Assembly: GCF_014647835.1 (NCBI RefSeq)
Contig: NZ_BMPY01000028.1
Coordinates: 38,473-102,472 of the forward strand
Length of the DNA: 64,000 nt
Direction of reading: 5' to 3'
Source of the DNA: Microbispora rosea subsp. aerata
Lineage (GTDB): Bacteria; Actinomycetota; Actinomycetes; Streptosporangiales; Streptosporangiaceae
A program made the translations under genes and the position numbers. The notes beneath the pieces are model-generated. The model was not told where the DNA came from. It saw nothing but the letters and a program-made list of their open reading frames with translations, and did not search any database. This document shows, piece by piece, positions 26,809 to 35,437 of this stretch (positions within the stretch are counted from its first letter, which is position 1; the number at the start of each line of letters is the position of its first letter).

Positions 26809-27839
26809 GGAGCGACCTTTCCGGGATGGCGGGGACGATACGGCTGATGCGCGAAGAGCTGGAGGTGGGAGCGCAGCGACGGGACGGCGGACGCCGTCCA
26901 CCAGTCCTCCGGCACGTCCACGGTCTCCACCGGCACTCCCCGGGCCGACAGCAGGACGCGCAGCGAGGTCACCGCGGTGGACGGCAGGCTCAGCACCCGC
27001 TGGTCCGGCCGCAGGTCGCGCAGCGTCATCTCGGCGGGCGCCCCGGTGTCGTACACGGTCAGCCCGCGGATGCGGCGCACCCGGTCGAGGTCCCTCGGGT
27101 CCTCCCTCCGGTGGGGGAAGTACGCGACCGGCTCGCCGATGCGCTCCAGCCAGCGCAGGTAGCGGTCGCGGCGGATGAGCCCGTTGCGGACGAGCGAGGT
27201 GCCGAGCACGATCGTGCGCTCCGGCGGCGGCAGGTCGGCGGGCTGGGCGCGCAGCCAGGCGAAGTCGTGCCGGACCAGCCGCATCCCCGCGCCCTCCACC
27301 GCCTCGGCGAGGCCGGCGGGCACCGGCAGCGCGGTGAACACCGTGAGCTCCCGGGTGCGCAGGCGGAACGCGGCGGCCGCGCCGAGCGCCCTGCGGCCGA
27401 GGCCCGGCGTCCCGCGGGCGCGCAGCAGCGGGCGCCGCGCGACCAGCAGCTCCAGCAGGCGGATCGTGGCCAGCCCGTCGTCCACCAGCACCGTGGGACC
27501 GGACGGGGCCGTGACGAGGGCGAGCTGGACCCGCCCGGAGAAGGCGTCGCCGGCCACCCAGGCGCGGCTCCCCCGGCCCGGCCGGGCGAGGCGCTCGGAC
27601 GGCTCGGCGAGCTCCAGGCCCTCGGGCGGCCCGAGGCGCGCGAGCTCGCGGCGGGTCAGCCGCAGCGCGGGCAGCCCGGCCCGCGGCACCACGCGCGTGG
27701 CGGGGCCGAGGAGCCCGGCGTGGTGGGCCTCGACGACGCCCAGCATCTGCAGCGGGGACTCCACCCACGCGACGGCCGGCCCCTGCCCGGCGGCGTGGCG
27801 CCGTCTCCTGATCTCCACGCCCCGTAAAGAAACGTTCAC
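26805..27839 (-). CDS. Putative sialyltransferase-like glycosyltransferase
   Basis: A 344-residue protein of uncertain family. The segment VAWVESPLQMLGVVEAH near residue 22 resembles the ESPLQ/SPFQ start of GT52 and polysialyltransferase-like enzymes, and VLVDDGLATIRLLEL and LSLPSTAVTSLRVLL resemble their later motifs (acidic DDG and a Ser/Thr loop). It is coupled to the DUF6716 gene and is probably a partner transferase in nonulosonate glycan assembly. GTG 27839 is the furthest start; codon 5 is then TTA. If translation begins closer to the VAWVESPL strand the TTA codon would not be translated. Confidence 0.55.
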   Translation of the reverse strand: MNVSLRGVEIRRRRHAAGQGPAVAWVESPLQMLGVVEAHHAGLLGPATRVVPRAGLPALRLTRRELARLGPPEGLELAEPSERLARPGRGSRAWVAGDAFSGRVQLALVTAPSGPTVLVDDGLATIRLLELLVARRPLLRARGTPGLGRRALGAAAAFRLRTRELTVFTALPVPAGLAEAVEGAGMRLVRHDFAWLRAQPADLPPPERTIVLGTSLVRNGLIRRDRYLRWLERIGEPVAYFPHRREDPRDLDRVRRIRGLTVYDTGAPAEMTLRDLRPDQRVLSLPSTAVTSLRVLLSARGVPVETVDVPEDWWTASAVPSLRSHLQLFAHQPYRPRHPGKVAP

Positions 27840-27938
27840 GACGCGCTCACCCTAGCCGCCGGACACGACGGCCACGGGAACACGCGGTGAACAGACCCGG
27901 AAGGGATCACCGCGGGCAGTTACGGCAGCATGGGAGGC

Positions 27939-28757
27939 ATGAACGTCATCACCTTGAACAACAACGCGCGGATGCCCCAGCTCGGGTTCGGCGTGTGGCA
28001 GGTGCCGGACGACGAGGCCGAGAAGGCCGTGGCGACCGCGCTGGAGTGCGGATATCGCAGCATCGACACCGCGAAGCTGTACCACAACGAGGAGGGCGTC
28101 GGCCGCGCGCTGCGCGCCTCGGGCATCCCGCGCGAGGAGCTGTTCGTCACCACCAAGCTCTGGAACGACGAGCACGGCTACGACGAGGCGCTGCGGGCGT
28201 TCGACGCCGGCCTGCGCCGGCTGGGCCTGGAGACGATCGACCTCTACCTGATCCACTGGCCGGCCCCGAAACAGGACAAGTACGTCGAGACCTGGAAGGC
28301 GCTGGAGAAGCTCTACGCCGACGGCCGGGTGCGGGCGATCGGTGTGTCGAACTTCACGGTGGACACGCTCACGCGCCTGCTCTCCGAGACCGGCGTGATC
28401 CCCGCGATCAACCAGATCGAGCTGCACCCGCAGCTCGCCCAGCGGGAGCTGCGCGGCTTCCACGCCGAGCGCGGCATCGCCACCGAGGCGTGGAGCCCGC
28501 TCGGGCAGGGCAAGGGCCTGCTCGACCTGCCGGTGCTCGCCCAGATCGGTGCGAAGTACGGCAAGACGGCCGCGCAGGTGGTGCTGCGCTGGCACATCCA
28601 GCTCGGCAACGTGGTGATCCCGAAGTCGGTGACGCCCTCGCGCATCAAGGAGAACATCGAGGTCTTCGACTTCGAGCTGAGCCCGGAGGACATGGCGACC
28701 GTCAACGGCCTGGACGAGGGCCGCCGCCTCGGCCCCGACCCCGCCACCTTCGGCTGA
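27939..28757 (+). CDS. Aldo/keto reductase
   Basis: A 272-residue NADPH-dependent reductase of the AKR5-like group (2,5-didehydrogluconate reductase type). Family signatures are present: GFGVWQV, the catalytic Asp and Tyr in SIDTAKLYHNEEGVG, Lys in TTKLWND, His in LIHWP, and the C-terminal IPKSVTPSRIKENI cofactor motif. It reduces small carbonyls or keto sugars in the cytoplasm; the physiological substrate is not readable. Two ATGs, 27930 and 27939, are possible; the second gives the usual family start, though GGGAGG lies too close to it to be a good ribosome site. Divergent from the glycosyltransferase gene. Confidence 0.9.
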   Translation: MNVITLNNNARMPQLGFGVWQVPDDEAEKAVATALECGYRSIDTAKLYHNEEGVGRALRASGIPREELFVTTKLWNDEHGYDEALRAFDAGLRRLGLETIDLYLIHWPAPKQDKYVETWKALEKLYADGRVRAIGVSNFTVDTLTRLLSETGVIPAINQIELHPQLAQRELRGFHAERGIATEAWSPLGQGKGLLDLPVLAQIGAKYGKTAAQVVLRWHIQLGNVVIPKSVTPSRIKENIEVFDFELSPEDMATVNGLDEGRRLGPDPATFG

Positions 28758-28862
28758 CGGCCGGGCATTTTCCGGCGGAGTTCGCCGCGTAACGGACGCG
28801 GCGCGATCAGTTGATCACACCCCGTGCGTTTCCGCTGGTGAGAGCGTGGAATTATTGCTGCC

Positions 28863-30353
28863 GTGCCCAAATCACTACGACGATCGAGAAAACTTTGGGC
28901 CGGGCTCGCCGCGCTCGTGCTGTGCGCCGCCCTCACCGGCGCGGCGCGGGTCGGGCCCGTCCCCGCACCCGCTGCCCATCGGCCGAACATCGTGCTGATC
29001 CTCACCGACGACCTGGACGCGGCGGATCTGAGCCGGTTCCCCAACATCAGCAACCTCCTGGTGCGCCAGGGCGCCACGCTGTCCCGCTTCTTCGTCACCA
29101 ACCCCTGGTGCTGCCCCTCGCGCTCGTCGATCCTCCGCTCGCAGTACATGCACAGCCACAAGGTGGAGAGCAACCGCTCGCCCACCGGAGGGTTCCCGAA
29201 GTTCCGGCCGCTGGAGGCGTCCACGCTCGGGACGTGGATGCACGACGCGGGCTACCGCACCGCGTTGATGGGCAAGTACCTCAACAACTACCCCGAGGGC
29301 GCGCCGCGCGCGTACGTGCCGCCCGGCTGGGACGAGTGGCACGTCCCGGTGACCCGCCTCTACCAGGAGTACGGCTACGCGCTCAACGAGAACGGCGTGA
29401 TCCGGCAGTACGGCCACGCCCCCGAGGACTACCTGGAGGACGTGCTCAGCGCCAAGGCCGCGGCGTTCGCGACCTCGGGCGACGACCCGTTCTTCCTGTA
29501 TCTGGCCCCGGTCGCGCCGCACCTGCCCGCGCACCACGCGCCGCGCCACGCCGCCGCCTTCGCAGGCGAGAAGGCGCCGCGGACCGCGTCGTTCGACCAG
29601 GCCGATCTGTCCGCCGAGCCGCGCTGGCTCGCCGAGCGCAAGCCGCTGTCGGCCGCCGACACCCGCAGGATCGACCGCGTCTACCGCGACCGGCTGCGCG
29701 CGATGCTGGGGGTGGACGACATGGTGGGCGCTCTGGTCGCGGCGCTGAGCCGGGCGGGCAAGCTGGACGACACCTACATCTTCTTCACCTCCGACAACGG
29801 GTTCCACCTGGGCCAGCACCGGCTGCGGCCGGGCAAGACGACGCCGTTCGAGGAGGACATCCGGGTGCCGATGGTGGTGCGCGGGCCGGGCGTGCCGGCC
29901 GGGGGCGTGATCGACGCGCTCACCTCGACGGTCGACCTCGCGCCCACGTTCGCCGAGCTGGGCGGGGCCGCGGTGCCGCCCACGGCCGAGGGCCGCTCGC
30001 TCGTCCCGCTCCTGCGCGGGCAGGACGTCCCCTGGCGCGACGCCGTGCTCACCGAGTTCTACCACCCCTCCTACTCGCCCCACTCGCCTCCCTCCTACGC
30101 GATGGTACGCACCGAGCGGTACGCGTACGTGGAGTATGAGACAGGAGAGCGGCAGCTCTACGACCTGTGGAACGATCCGGCCGAGCTGCACAACCTCGCG
30201 GCGTCGGCCGATGAGAGCCTGATCGCCGCCCTCTCGGTGCGGCTGGCGCTGTTGCGCGCGTGCTCCGGGCCGGTCTGCCGGATCGCGGACGCCGCGGGCG
30301 CCGGGGCGTCGATCGAGGCGGGCGTGTCCCTGGGGGCGGCCCCGGGGGCGTGA
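28863..30353 (+). CDS. Exported type I sulfatase
   Basis: A 496-residue sulfatase. An N-terminal hydrophobic signal (residues 10-30) is followed by PNIVLILTDD (metal-binding Asp pair) and the activation motif CCPSR at 83-87, where Cys 83 would be turned into formylglycine by a separate FGE. Later motifs are MGKYLNNY and FFTSDNGFHLGQH. The pattern resembles N-acetylglucosamine-6-sulfatase/arylsulfatase-type enzymes that remove sulfate from glycans outside the cell. Start is GTG 28863. A hairpin follows the stop. Substrate unknown; no FGE gene in the window. Confidence 0.87.
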   Translation: MPKSLRRSRKLWAGLAALVLCAALTGAARVGPVPAPAAHRPNIVLILTDDLDAADLSRFPNISNLLVRQGATLSRFFVTNPWCCPSRSSILRSQYMHSHKVESNRSPTGGFPKFRPLEASTLGTWMHDAGYRTALMGKYLNNYPEGAPRAYVPPGWDEWHVPVTRLYQEYGYALNENGVIRQYGHAPEDYLEDVLSAKAAAFATSGDDPFFLYLAPVAPHLPAHHAPRHAAAFAGEKAPRTASFDQADLSAEPRWLAERKPLSAADTRRIDRVYRDRLRAMLGVDDMVGALVAALSRAGKLDDTYIFFTSDNGFHLGQHRLRPGKTTPFEEDIRVPMVVRGPGVPAGGVIDALTSTVDLAPTFAELGGAAVPPTAEGRSLVPLLRGQDVPWRDAVLTEFYHPSYSPHSPPSYAMVRTERYAYVEYETGERQLYDLWNDPAELHNLAASADESLIAALSVRLALLRACSGPVCRIADAAGAGASIEAGVSLGAAPGA

Positions 30354-30369
30354 CGATCTATATAAGGGC

Positions 30370-30396
30370 GGGCATCCCGGCAGGTTCGGGGTGCCC
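30370..30396 (+). terminator. Terminator after the sulfatase gene
   Basis: GGGCATCCCG (30370-30379) pairs with CGGGGTGCCC (30387-30396, one G-T pair) around a 7-base loop, followed by an A/T-rich stretch CTAATAATTTCT. It separates the sulfatase from the ceb promoter region. Confidence 0.65.
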
Positions 30397-30422
30397 CCTA
30401 ATAATTTCTGCCCATATGGTGA

Positions 30423-30436
30423 TGGGAGCGCTCCCA
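30423..30436 (+). promoter_or_regulatory. CebR/CelR box 1 upstream of cebE
   Basis: Perfect 14-bp palindrome TGGGAGCGCTCCCA, identical to the operator bound by Streptomyces CebR and Thermobifida CelR. A TATGGT -10-like hexamer lies at 30415-30420, but no good -35 was found, so this may be an auxiliary operator 246 bp before cebE. Confidence 0.88.
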
Positions 30437-30509
30437 AGCGTGGTATGTCCTAGTATGTCCAGTTGAACGGTGGTTACCACCAGGGGAGTAACAGTTAGGT
30501 TTCGGCATA

Positions 30510-30556
30510 TTGACGCCCGCATTGCTCATAGAGGACCCTTCGTGGGAGCGCTCCCA
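30510..30556 (+). promoter_or_regulatory. cebE promoter with CebR/CelR box 2
   Basis: A TTGACG -35 hexamer at 30510-30515, an 18-base spacer, a weak GACCCT -10 at 30534-30539, and a perfect TGGGAGCGCTCCCA palindrome at 30543-30556. Repressor on this box would cover the transcription start. About 125 bp of leader then precede cebE. Confidence 0.75.
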
Positions 30557-30681
30557 ACGGCGCCGAGCACTTCGGTGCCGAGGAACGACCACAACCTCTG
30601 ATCGCGGGCCGTGCAGTCGGGGACCGGCCTGGGATGCACCTCCCAAGAACGATTCGGGATACCACCTGAGAGGGGTCCAGA

Positions 30682-32028
30682 ATGATTAGCAAATCGCGCC
30701 GCGGCAGGCTGCTCGCGGTCGCCGCGGTGGCGGCGCTGACCCTGGGCGCCGCCGCCTGCGGCTCGGACGACAGCTCCCAGCCCGCGGCCGGGGGCGAGTC
30801 CTCGGCGGCGTCAGGCCCCATCACCATCACCCTGCAGACGTTCGGCGGCGGCAAGAACTTCGGCTACAAGGAGGCCGTCGACAAGTGGAACGCCGAGCAC
30901 ACTGACATCAAGATCAAGTACGACAACCTGACCGACCAGTTCGAGCAGGTCTACTGGCCGCAGATGATCCAGTGGCTGCAGTCGGGCGCGGGCGCCGGCG
31001 ACGTCGTCGGCATCGACGAGGGCGGCATGGGCCTCGCCAAGGCGCACCCCGAGTGGTGGGCCGACCTGGGCGAGTTCGGCCTGCAGAACCGCCAGAGCGA
31101 CTTCGCCGCCTGGAAGTGGGAGAACGGCGTCACCGCCGACGGCAAGCTGTTCGCCCTCGGCACCGACGTCGGCGGCATGAGCCTGTGCTACCGCCGTGAC
31201 CTGTTCGAGAAGGCCGGCCTGCCCTCCGACCGCGACGAGGTCAGCAAGCTCTGGCCCACCTGGGACGACTTCATCGCCGTCGGCAAGAAGTTCCAGTCCA
31301 AGGTCAAGGACACCAAGTTCGTCGACGGCACCAACACGCTCTACAACGTGGTCCTGGTGCAGGAGGCCGCCAAGAACGGCAACGTCTCCTACTTCGACAA
31401 GGACAACAACCTGATCGTCGACAAGAACCCGGCGGTCAAGACGGCGTACGACTTCGCCCAGAAGATCAGCCAGGAGGGCCTCACGGCCAAGCTGCGCAAC
31501 TTCACGCCGGAGTGGAACACCGGCATGAAGAAGTCGCAGTTCGCCACCCTCGGCTGCCCGTCCTGGATGCTCGGCGTGGTGAGCGGTGACGGCGGCGCCG
31601 GACCGGACTTCAAGGGCAAGTGGGACGTCGCGGCGGTGCCCGGCGGCGGCGGCAACTGGGGCGGTTCCTGGCTCGCGGTGCCGAAGCAGTCGAAGCACCC
31701 CAAGGAGGCGGCGCAGGTCCTCGACTACCTGACCGGTAAGGACGCCCAGGTCAGCGTCTTCAACTACGCCGGCAACATGCCGTCCAACCTGCAGGCGCAG
31801 CAGGACCCGGCCGTCCAGGGCGCGAAGAACGAGTACTTCAACGACGCCCCCGTCGGTGACATCTTCGCCAAGTCGGCCTCCGCGCTTCAGCCGGTCTTCC
31901 TCGGCGTGAAGCACGCCCAGGTCAAGAACGCCATCGAGTCGGTCGTCTCCGCCATCGACGACGGTTCCGTGCCGTACGCCAACGGCTGGCAGAAGCTCGT
32001 CGACGACGCCGTGAAGGCCGCGGGCTGA
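30682..32028 (+). CDS. cebE: Cello-oligosaccharide-binding lipoprotein
   Basis: A 448-residue family 1 solute-binding protein with a lipoprotein signal (SKSRRGRLL, hydrophobic core, lipobox GAAAC). The mature part has ITLQTFGGGKNFGYKEAVDKW and EHTDIKIKYDNLTDQFEQVYWP, typical of CebE-like proteins, and KGKWDVAAVPGGGGNWGGSW near residue 310. It captures cellobiose or cellotriose outside the cell. First gene of cebEFG-bglC-cebR under two operator palindromes. The ATG is preceded by GAGAGGGG at about 9 bases. Assignment to cellobiose follows from the operator type and the downstream beta-glucosidase and CebR. Confidence 0.9.
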   Translation: MISKSRRGRLLAVAAVAALTLGAAACGSDDSSQPAAGGESSAASGPITITLQTFGGGKNFGYKEAVDKWNAEHTDIKIKYDNLTDQFEQVYWPQMIQWLQSGAGAGDVVGIDEGGMGLAKAHPEWWADLGEFGLQNRQSDFAAWKWENGVTADGKLFALGTDVGGMSLCYRRDLFEKAGLPSDRDEVSKLWPTWDDFIAVGKKFQSKVKDTKFVDGTNTLYNVVLVQEAAKNGNVSYFDKDNNLIVDKNPAVKTAYDFAQKISQEGLTAKLRNFTPEWNTGMKKSQFATLGCPSWMLGVVSGDGGAGPDFKGKWDVAAVPGGGGNWGGSWLAVPKQSKHPKEAAQVLDYLTGKDAQVSVFNYAGNMPSNLQAQQDPAVQGAKNEYFNDAPVGDIFAKSASALQPVFLGVKHAQVKNAIESVVSAIDDGSVPYANGWQKLVDDAVKAAG

Positions 32029-32046
32029 CCTGCCCGTGAAGTGAGC

Positions 32047-32084
32047 ACCGGCCCGCCGCAGCGGCATCCCGCCGGCGGGCCGGT
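32047..32084 (+). terminator. Strong hairpin between cebE and cebF
   Basis: ACCGGCCCGCCG (32047-32058) pairs perfectly with CGGCGGGCCGGT (32073-32084). Such hairpins after a binding-protein gene usually cause partial termination or protect the upstream mRNA, giving more binding protein than permease. Confidence 0.7.
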
Positions 32085-32111
32085 CGCCTGCTTTCACCCG
32101 AAAGGTAACTT

Positions 32112-33086
32112 ATGAGCCTGCACGTCGACGCCGGGCAACCCACCCGGACACCGATACCGCCCAGCCGGAGACGAGCCCACCCGAGATCGGGCCGGTCCTT
32201 CCTGACCTGGCTGGATCTCAAGGCCGCACCGTACCTGCTGATCTCCCCGTACTACCTGCTCTTCCTGGCCTTCGGGCTCTTCCCGCTCGGCTTCACCCTC
32301 TACTACTCGTTCTTCGACTACGACCTCACCGGAACGGTCGAGTGGACGGGCCTCGGCAACTACACCGCCATGCTCGGCGACGCCTCCTTCTGGAAGGCGG
32401 TCGTCAACACCCTCGCGATGTTCGTCATCGCGACGGTCCCGCAGATCCTGCTGGCGCTGCTGCTGGCCAACGCGCTGAACAAGCGGATGAAGGCCCAGCT
32501 GTTCGTCCGGATGGGCGTCCTGCTTCCCCTCGTCACCTCGGTCGTCGCGGTGGCGGTCGTCTTCACCCAGCTGTACGGCCGCGACTGGGGCGTGATCAAC
32601 TGGATCCTGAGCTGGTTCGGCGTGGATCCCATCGACTGGAAGGCCGAGCGGGTCCCCTCCTGGATCGCCATCGCGACCATGGTCGACTGGCGCTGGACCG
32701 GCTACAACGCGATCATCTTCCTGGCCGGCATGCAGACGATCCCGAAGGACCTCTACGAGGCCGCCTCGATCGACGGCGCGTCCCGGCGGCGCCAGTTCTG
32801 GCAGATCACGATCCCGATGCTCCGGCCCACGATGATCTTCGTGGTGCTGAACTCCACCATCGGCGGACTCACGCTGTTCTCCGAGCCGACGACCTTCTAC
32901 AACGGCAACGTCCACGGCGGCACCGACAGCCAGTTCCAGACCGTCTCGATGTTCGTCTTCGAGCAGGGCTTCCGCGAGTTCGACTACGGCTACGCCTCCG
33001 CGGCCGCCTGGCTGCTGTTCCTGCTCATCCTGATCGGATCGGCCATCAACTTCCTGCTCATCCGCCGGATCGGGGGCAACAAGTGA
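32112..33086 (+). CDS. cebF: Cello-oligosaccharide ABC transporter permease CebF
   Basis: A 324-residue membrane protein. After a basic cytoplasmic N-terminus there are six hydrophobic segments and the ATPase-docking EAA loop YEAASIDGASRRRQFWQITIP. It pairs with CebG to form the channel. GTGA overlap with cebG fixes the 3' end; the ATG at 32112 follows GAAAGGTAA. As in other ceb operons no ATPase gene is present; a shared MsmK-type ATPase (one is encoded at 8.2 kb) normally energises the importer. Confidence 0.92.
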   Translation: MSLHVDAGQPTRTPIPPSRRRAHPRSGRSFLTWLDLKAAPYLLISPYYLLFLAFGLFPLGFTLYYSFFDYDLTGTVEWTGLGNYTAMLGDASFWKAVVNTLAMFVIATVPQILLALLLANALNKRMKAQLFVRMGVLLPLVTSVVAVAVVFTQLYGRDWGVINWILSWFGVDPIDWKAERVPSWIAIATMVDWRWTGYNAIIFLAGMQTIPKDLYEAASIDGASRRRQFWQITIPMLRPTMIFVVLNSTIGGLTLFSEPTTFYNGNVHGGTDSQFQTVSMFVFEQGFREFDYGYASAAAWLLFLLILIGSAINFLLIRRIGGNK

Positions 33087-33976
33087 CCACGCTCTCCGCG
33101 CCAGCCACCAGGCGGCGACGCCGCGCCACGGCGCCGGGAGGTGCCGCCGGCCTCTGGAACGCCACCCCGATGACGAAGCTGATCCTCGCGATCACGATCG
33201 TCATCTCGGCGTTCCCGCTCTACTACATGATCGTCATCGCCTCGCGCACCAACACCGAGGCGACCGACATGCCGCCGCCGCTCCTGCCGGGCGGCAAGCT
33301 CGGGGAGAACATCCGCAGTGTCCTGGCCAACCCCGACGCGCACTACCTGACCGGTCTCACCAACTCCCTGATCGTCGCCGCCACGGTGACGGTCTCGGTG
33401 GTGGTGATCTCGACGCTCGCCGGCTTCGCGTTCGCCCGGCTGAACTTCAAGGGCGGCAAGATCCTGCTGCTGCTGGTGCTGCTGACCATGATGGTCCCGC
33501 TGCAGCAGATGGGCATCGTCCCGCTCTACCGCCTCATGGTCAACCTGGAATGGGTCGGCTCGATCAAGGCGGTGATCCTGCCCTACCTGCTCAACGGGTT
33601 CGGCGTCTTCCTCATGACGCAGTACACCGAGCAGGCCGTGCCCAACGAGCTGGTCGAGGCCGCCCGCGTCGACGGCGCCTCCACCCTGCGGATCTGGTGG
33701 AACGTCATCCTGCCCGCCGTACGGCCGGGCATGGGAGTGCTGGGCATCAACACGTTCATGCTGAACTGGAACGAGTTCATGTGGCCGCTGATCGTGCTGA
33801 CGCCGGACAACCCGACGGTCCAGGTCGCCATCAACTCGCTCAACGCGAAGTACGGCACGGACTATGTGCTGATCTTCAGCGGCACGCTCATGTCGATTCT
33901 TCCGCTCATCGTCGTTTTCATCGCGTTCGGCCGACAGATCATCGGCGGACTCATGGAAGGTGCGGTCAAGGCGTGA
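33083..33976 (+). CDS. cebG: Cello-oligosaccharide ABC transporter permease CebG
   Basis: A 297-residue membrane protein with a basic N-terminus, six membrane segments and the EAA loop VEAARVDGASTLRIWWNVILP. It is the second channel subunit with CebF. Start GTG 33083 overlaps the cebF stop (GTGA) and its own stop is overlapped by the bglC start in the same way, so translation of cebF, cebG and bglC is coupled. Length and sequence are normal for MalG-type permeases of cellobiose systems. Confidence 0.92.
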   Translation: MTTLSAPATRRRRRATAPGGAAGLWNATPMTKLILAITIVISAFPLYYMIVIASRTNTEATDMPPPLLPGGKLGENIRSVLANPDAHYLTGLTNSLIVAATVTVSVVVISTLAGFAFARLNFKGGKILLLLVLLTMMVPLQQMGIVPLYRLMVNLEWVGSIKAVILPYLLNGFGVFLMTQYTEQAVPNELVEAARVDGASTLRIWWNVILPAVRPGMGVLGINTFMLNWNEFMWPLIVLTPDNPTVQVAINSLNAKYGTDYVLIFSGTLMSILPLIVVFIAFGRQIIGGLMEGAVKA

Positions 33977-35409
33977 CGACGCAAGAGACACGACCCGAGG
34001 CAGAGGCCCCCAGCCTGTTGTTCCCCACCGGGTTCGTCTGGGGCGCTGCCACCTCCGCGTACCAGATCGAGGGCTCGCTCACCGCCGACGGGCGGGGCCG
34101 CTCCATCTGGGACACTTTCTGCCGGCAGGAAGGGCGGATCGTGGGCGGCGACACCGCCGAGATCGCGATCGACCACTACAACCGGTATCGCGAGGACGTC
34201 AAGCTCATGGCGGACCTCGGCCTGACCGCCTACCGGTTCTCCGTCTCGTGGCCGCGGATCCAGCCCGACGGCTCCGGCGCGTACAACAGCAAGGGCCTCG
34301 ACTTCTACAAGAGGCTCGTCGACGAGCTGCTCAGCTACGGCATCGACCCGTGGCTGACGCTCTACCACTGGGACCTGCCCCAGGCGCTCGAGGACGCGGG
34401 CGGGTGGCCGTCGCGCGACACGTCGAAGCGCTTCGCCGACTTCGCCGCGACCGTGCACGCCGAGCTCGGCGACCGGGTCAAGCACTGGAGCACGGTCAAC
34501 GAGCCCTGGTGCGCGGCGTTCCTCGGCTACGCCTCCGGTGAGCACGCGCCGGGGCGGCGCGAGCCCGCCGCCGCGCTGCGCGCCGCGCACCACCTCAACC
34601 TCGCGCACGGCCTGGCGGTGCAGGCGATCCGGGCGCAGAACACCGGCTCGCTGATCGGCGGGTGCGTCAACGTCTACCCGGTCACGCCGGCCACGGGCAG
34701 CGAGGCCGACCTGGACGCCGCCCGCCGCATCGACGGCCTGCAGAACCGCTTCTTCCTGGACGCCCTGCTCAAGGGCTCCTACCCCGAGGACGTGCTGGCC
34801 GACCTGCGCCACCTGTCCGACATGGAGTTCATCCAGGACGGCGACCTGGCCACGATCGCGGCGCCGATCGACATGCTGCTGATCAACTACTACAGCCGCT
34901 TCACCGTGTCGGGCGGCCCCGGCGGCGCGACGTCCGCCGCCGCCGCGCCGACCGGCGCGGGGTCGCCGTGGATCGGCAGCGAGCACGTGGGCTTCGTCAA
35001 CGGCGGCCGCCCGGTCACCTCGATGGGCTGGGAGGTCGACGACAGCGGCCTGCTGGAGATGCTGCGGCGCATCGCCGACGAGTATCCGAGGATCCCGCTC
35101 TACATCTCGGAGAACGGCGCGGCCTACGACGACGTGATCGGCGAGGACGGCAGCGTGCACGACCCCGAGCGGGTGGCCTACATCGACGCCCACCTGCGGG
35201 TCTGCCACCAGGCCATCCAGGCGGGCATCCCCCTGCGGGGATACTTCGCCTGGTCCCTCATGGACAACTTCGAGTGGGCCTGGGGGTATGGCAAGCGTTT
35301 CGGTCTCGTGTATGTCGACTACGAGACCCAGGCGAGGACAATGAAATCAAGCGCTTTGTGGTATGCCGACACCATCAGACACGGCGGCCTGCTGGGTCGG
35401 GCACAATAA
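33973..35409 (+). CDS. bglC: GH1 beta-glucosidase (intracellular cellobiase)
   Basis: A 478-residue GH1 enzyme without signal peptide. The acid/base Glu lies in STVNEPW and the nucleophile Glu in YISENGAAYDD; FVWGAATSAYQIEG at the start and FAWSLMDNFEWAWGYGKRFG near the end are the other GH1 signatures. It hydrolyses imported cellobiose/cellotriose to glucose. GTG start overlaps cebG. In thaxtomin-producing Streptomyces the equivalent BglC also lowers the level of the CebR-inducing sugar; a similar feedback is likely here. A second GH1 gene lies at 57.4 kb. Confidence 0.93.
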   Translation: MTTQETRPEAEAPSLLFPTGFVWGAATSAYQIEGSLTADGRGRSIWDTFCRQEGRIVGGDTAEIAIDHYNRYREDVKLMADLGLTAYRFSVSWPRIQPDGSGAYNSKGLDFYKRLVDELLSYGIDPWLTLYHWDLPQALEDAGGWPSRDTSKRFADFAATVHAELGDRVKHWSTVNEPWCAAFLGYASGEHAPGRREPAAALRAAHHLNLAHGLAVQAIRAQNTGSLIGGCVNVYPVTPATGSEADLDAARRIDGLQNRFFLDALLKGSYPEDVLADLRHLSDMEFIQDGDLATIAAPIDMLLINYYSRFTVSGGPGGATSAAAAPTGAGSPWIGSEHVGFVNGGRPVTSMGWEVDDSGLLEMLRRIADEYPRIPLYISENGAAYDDVIGEDGSVHDPERVAYIDAHLRVCHQAIQAGIPLRGYFAWSLMDNFEWAWGYGKRFGLVYVDYETQARTMKSSALWYADTIRHGGLLGRAQ

Positions 35410-35437
35410 GCGCAGACGTGATAAGGGGGCAGTATAG

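Noticed and set aside
30423-30436. First CebR box as the main cebE promoter operator
   Set aside because: It has a -10-like TATGGT but no usable -35; the second box at 30543 has a TTGACG at the right distance, so the first is treated as auxiliary.
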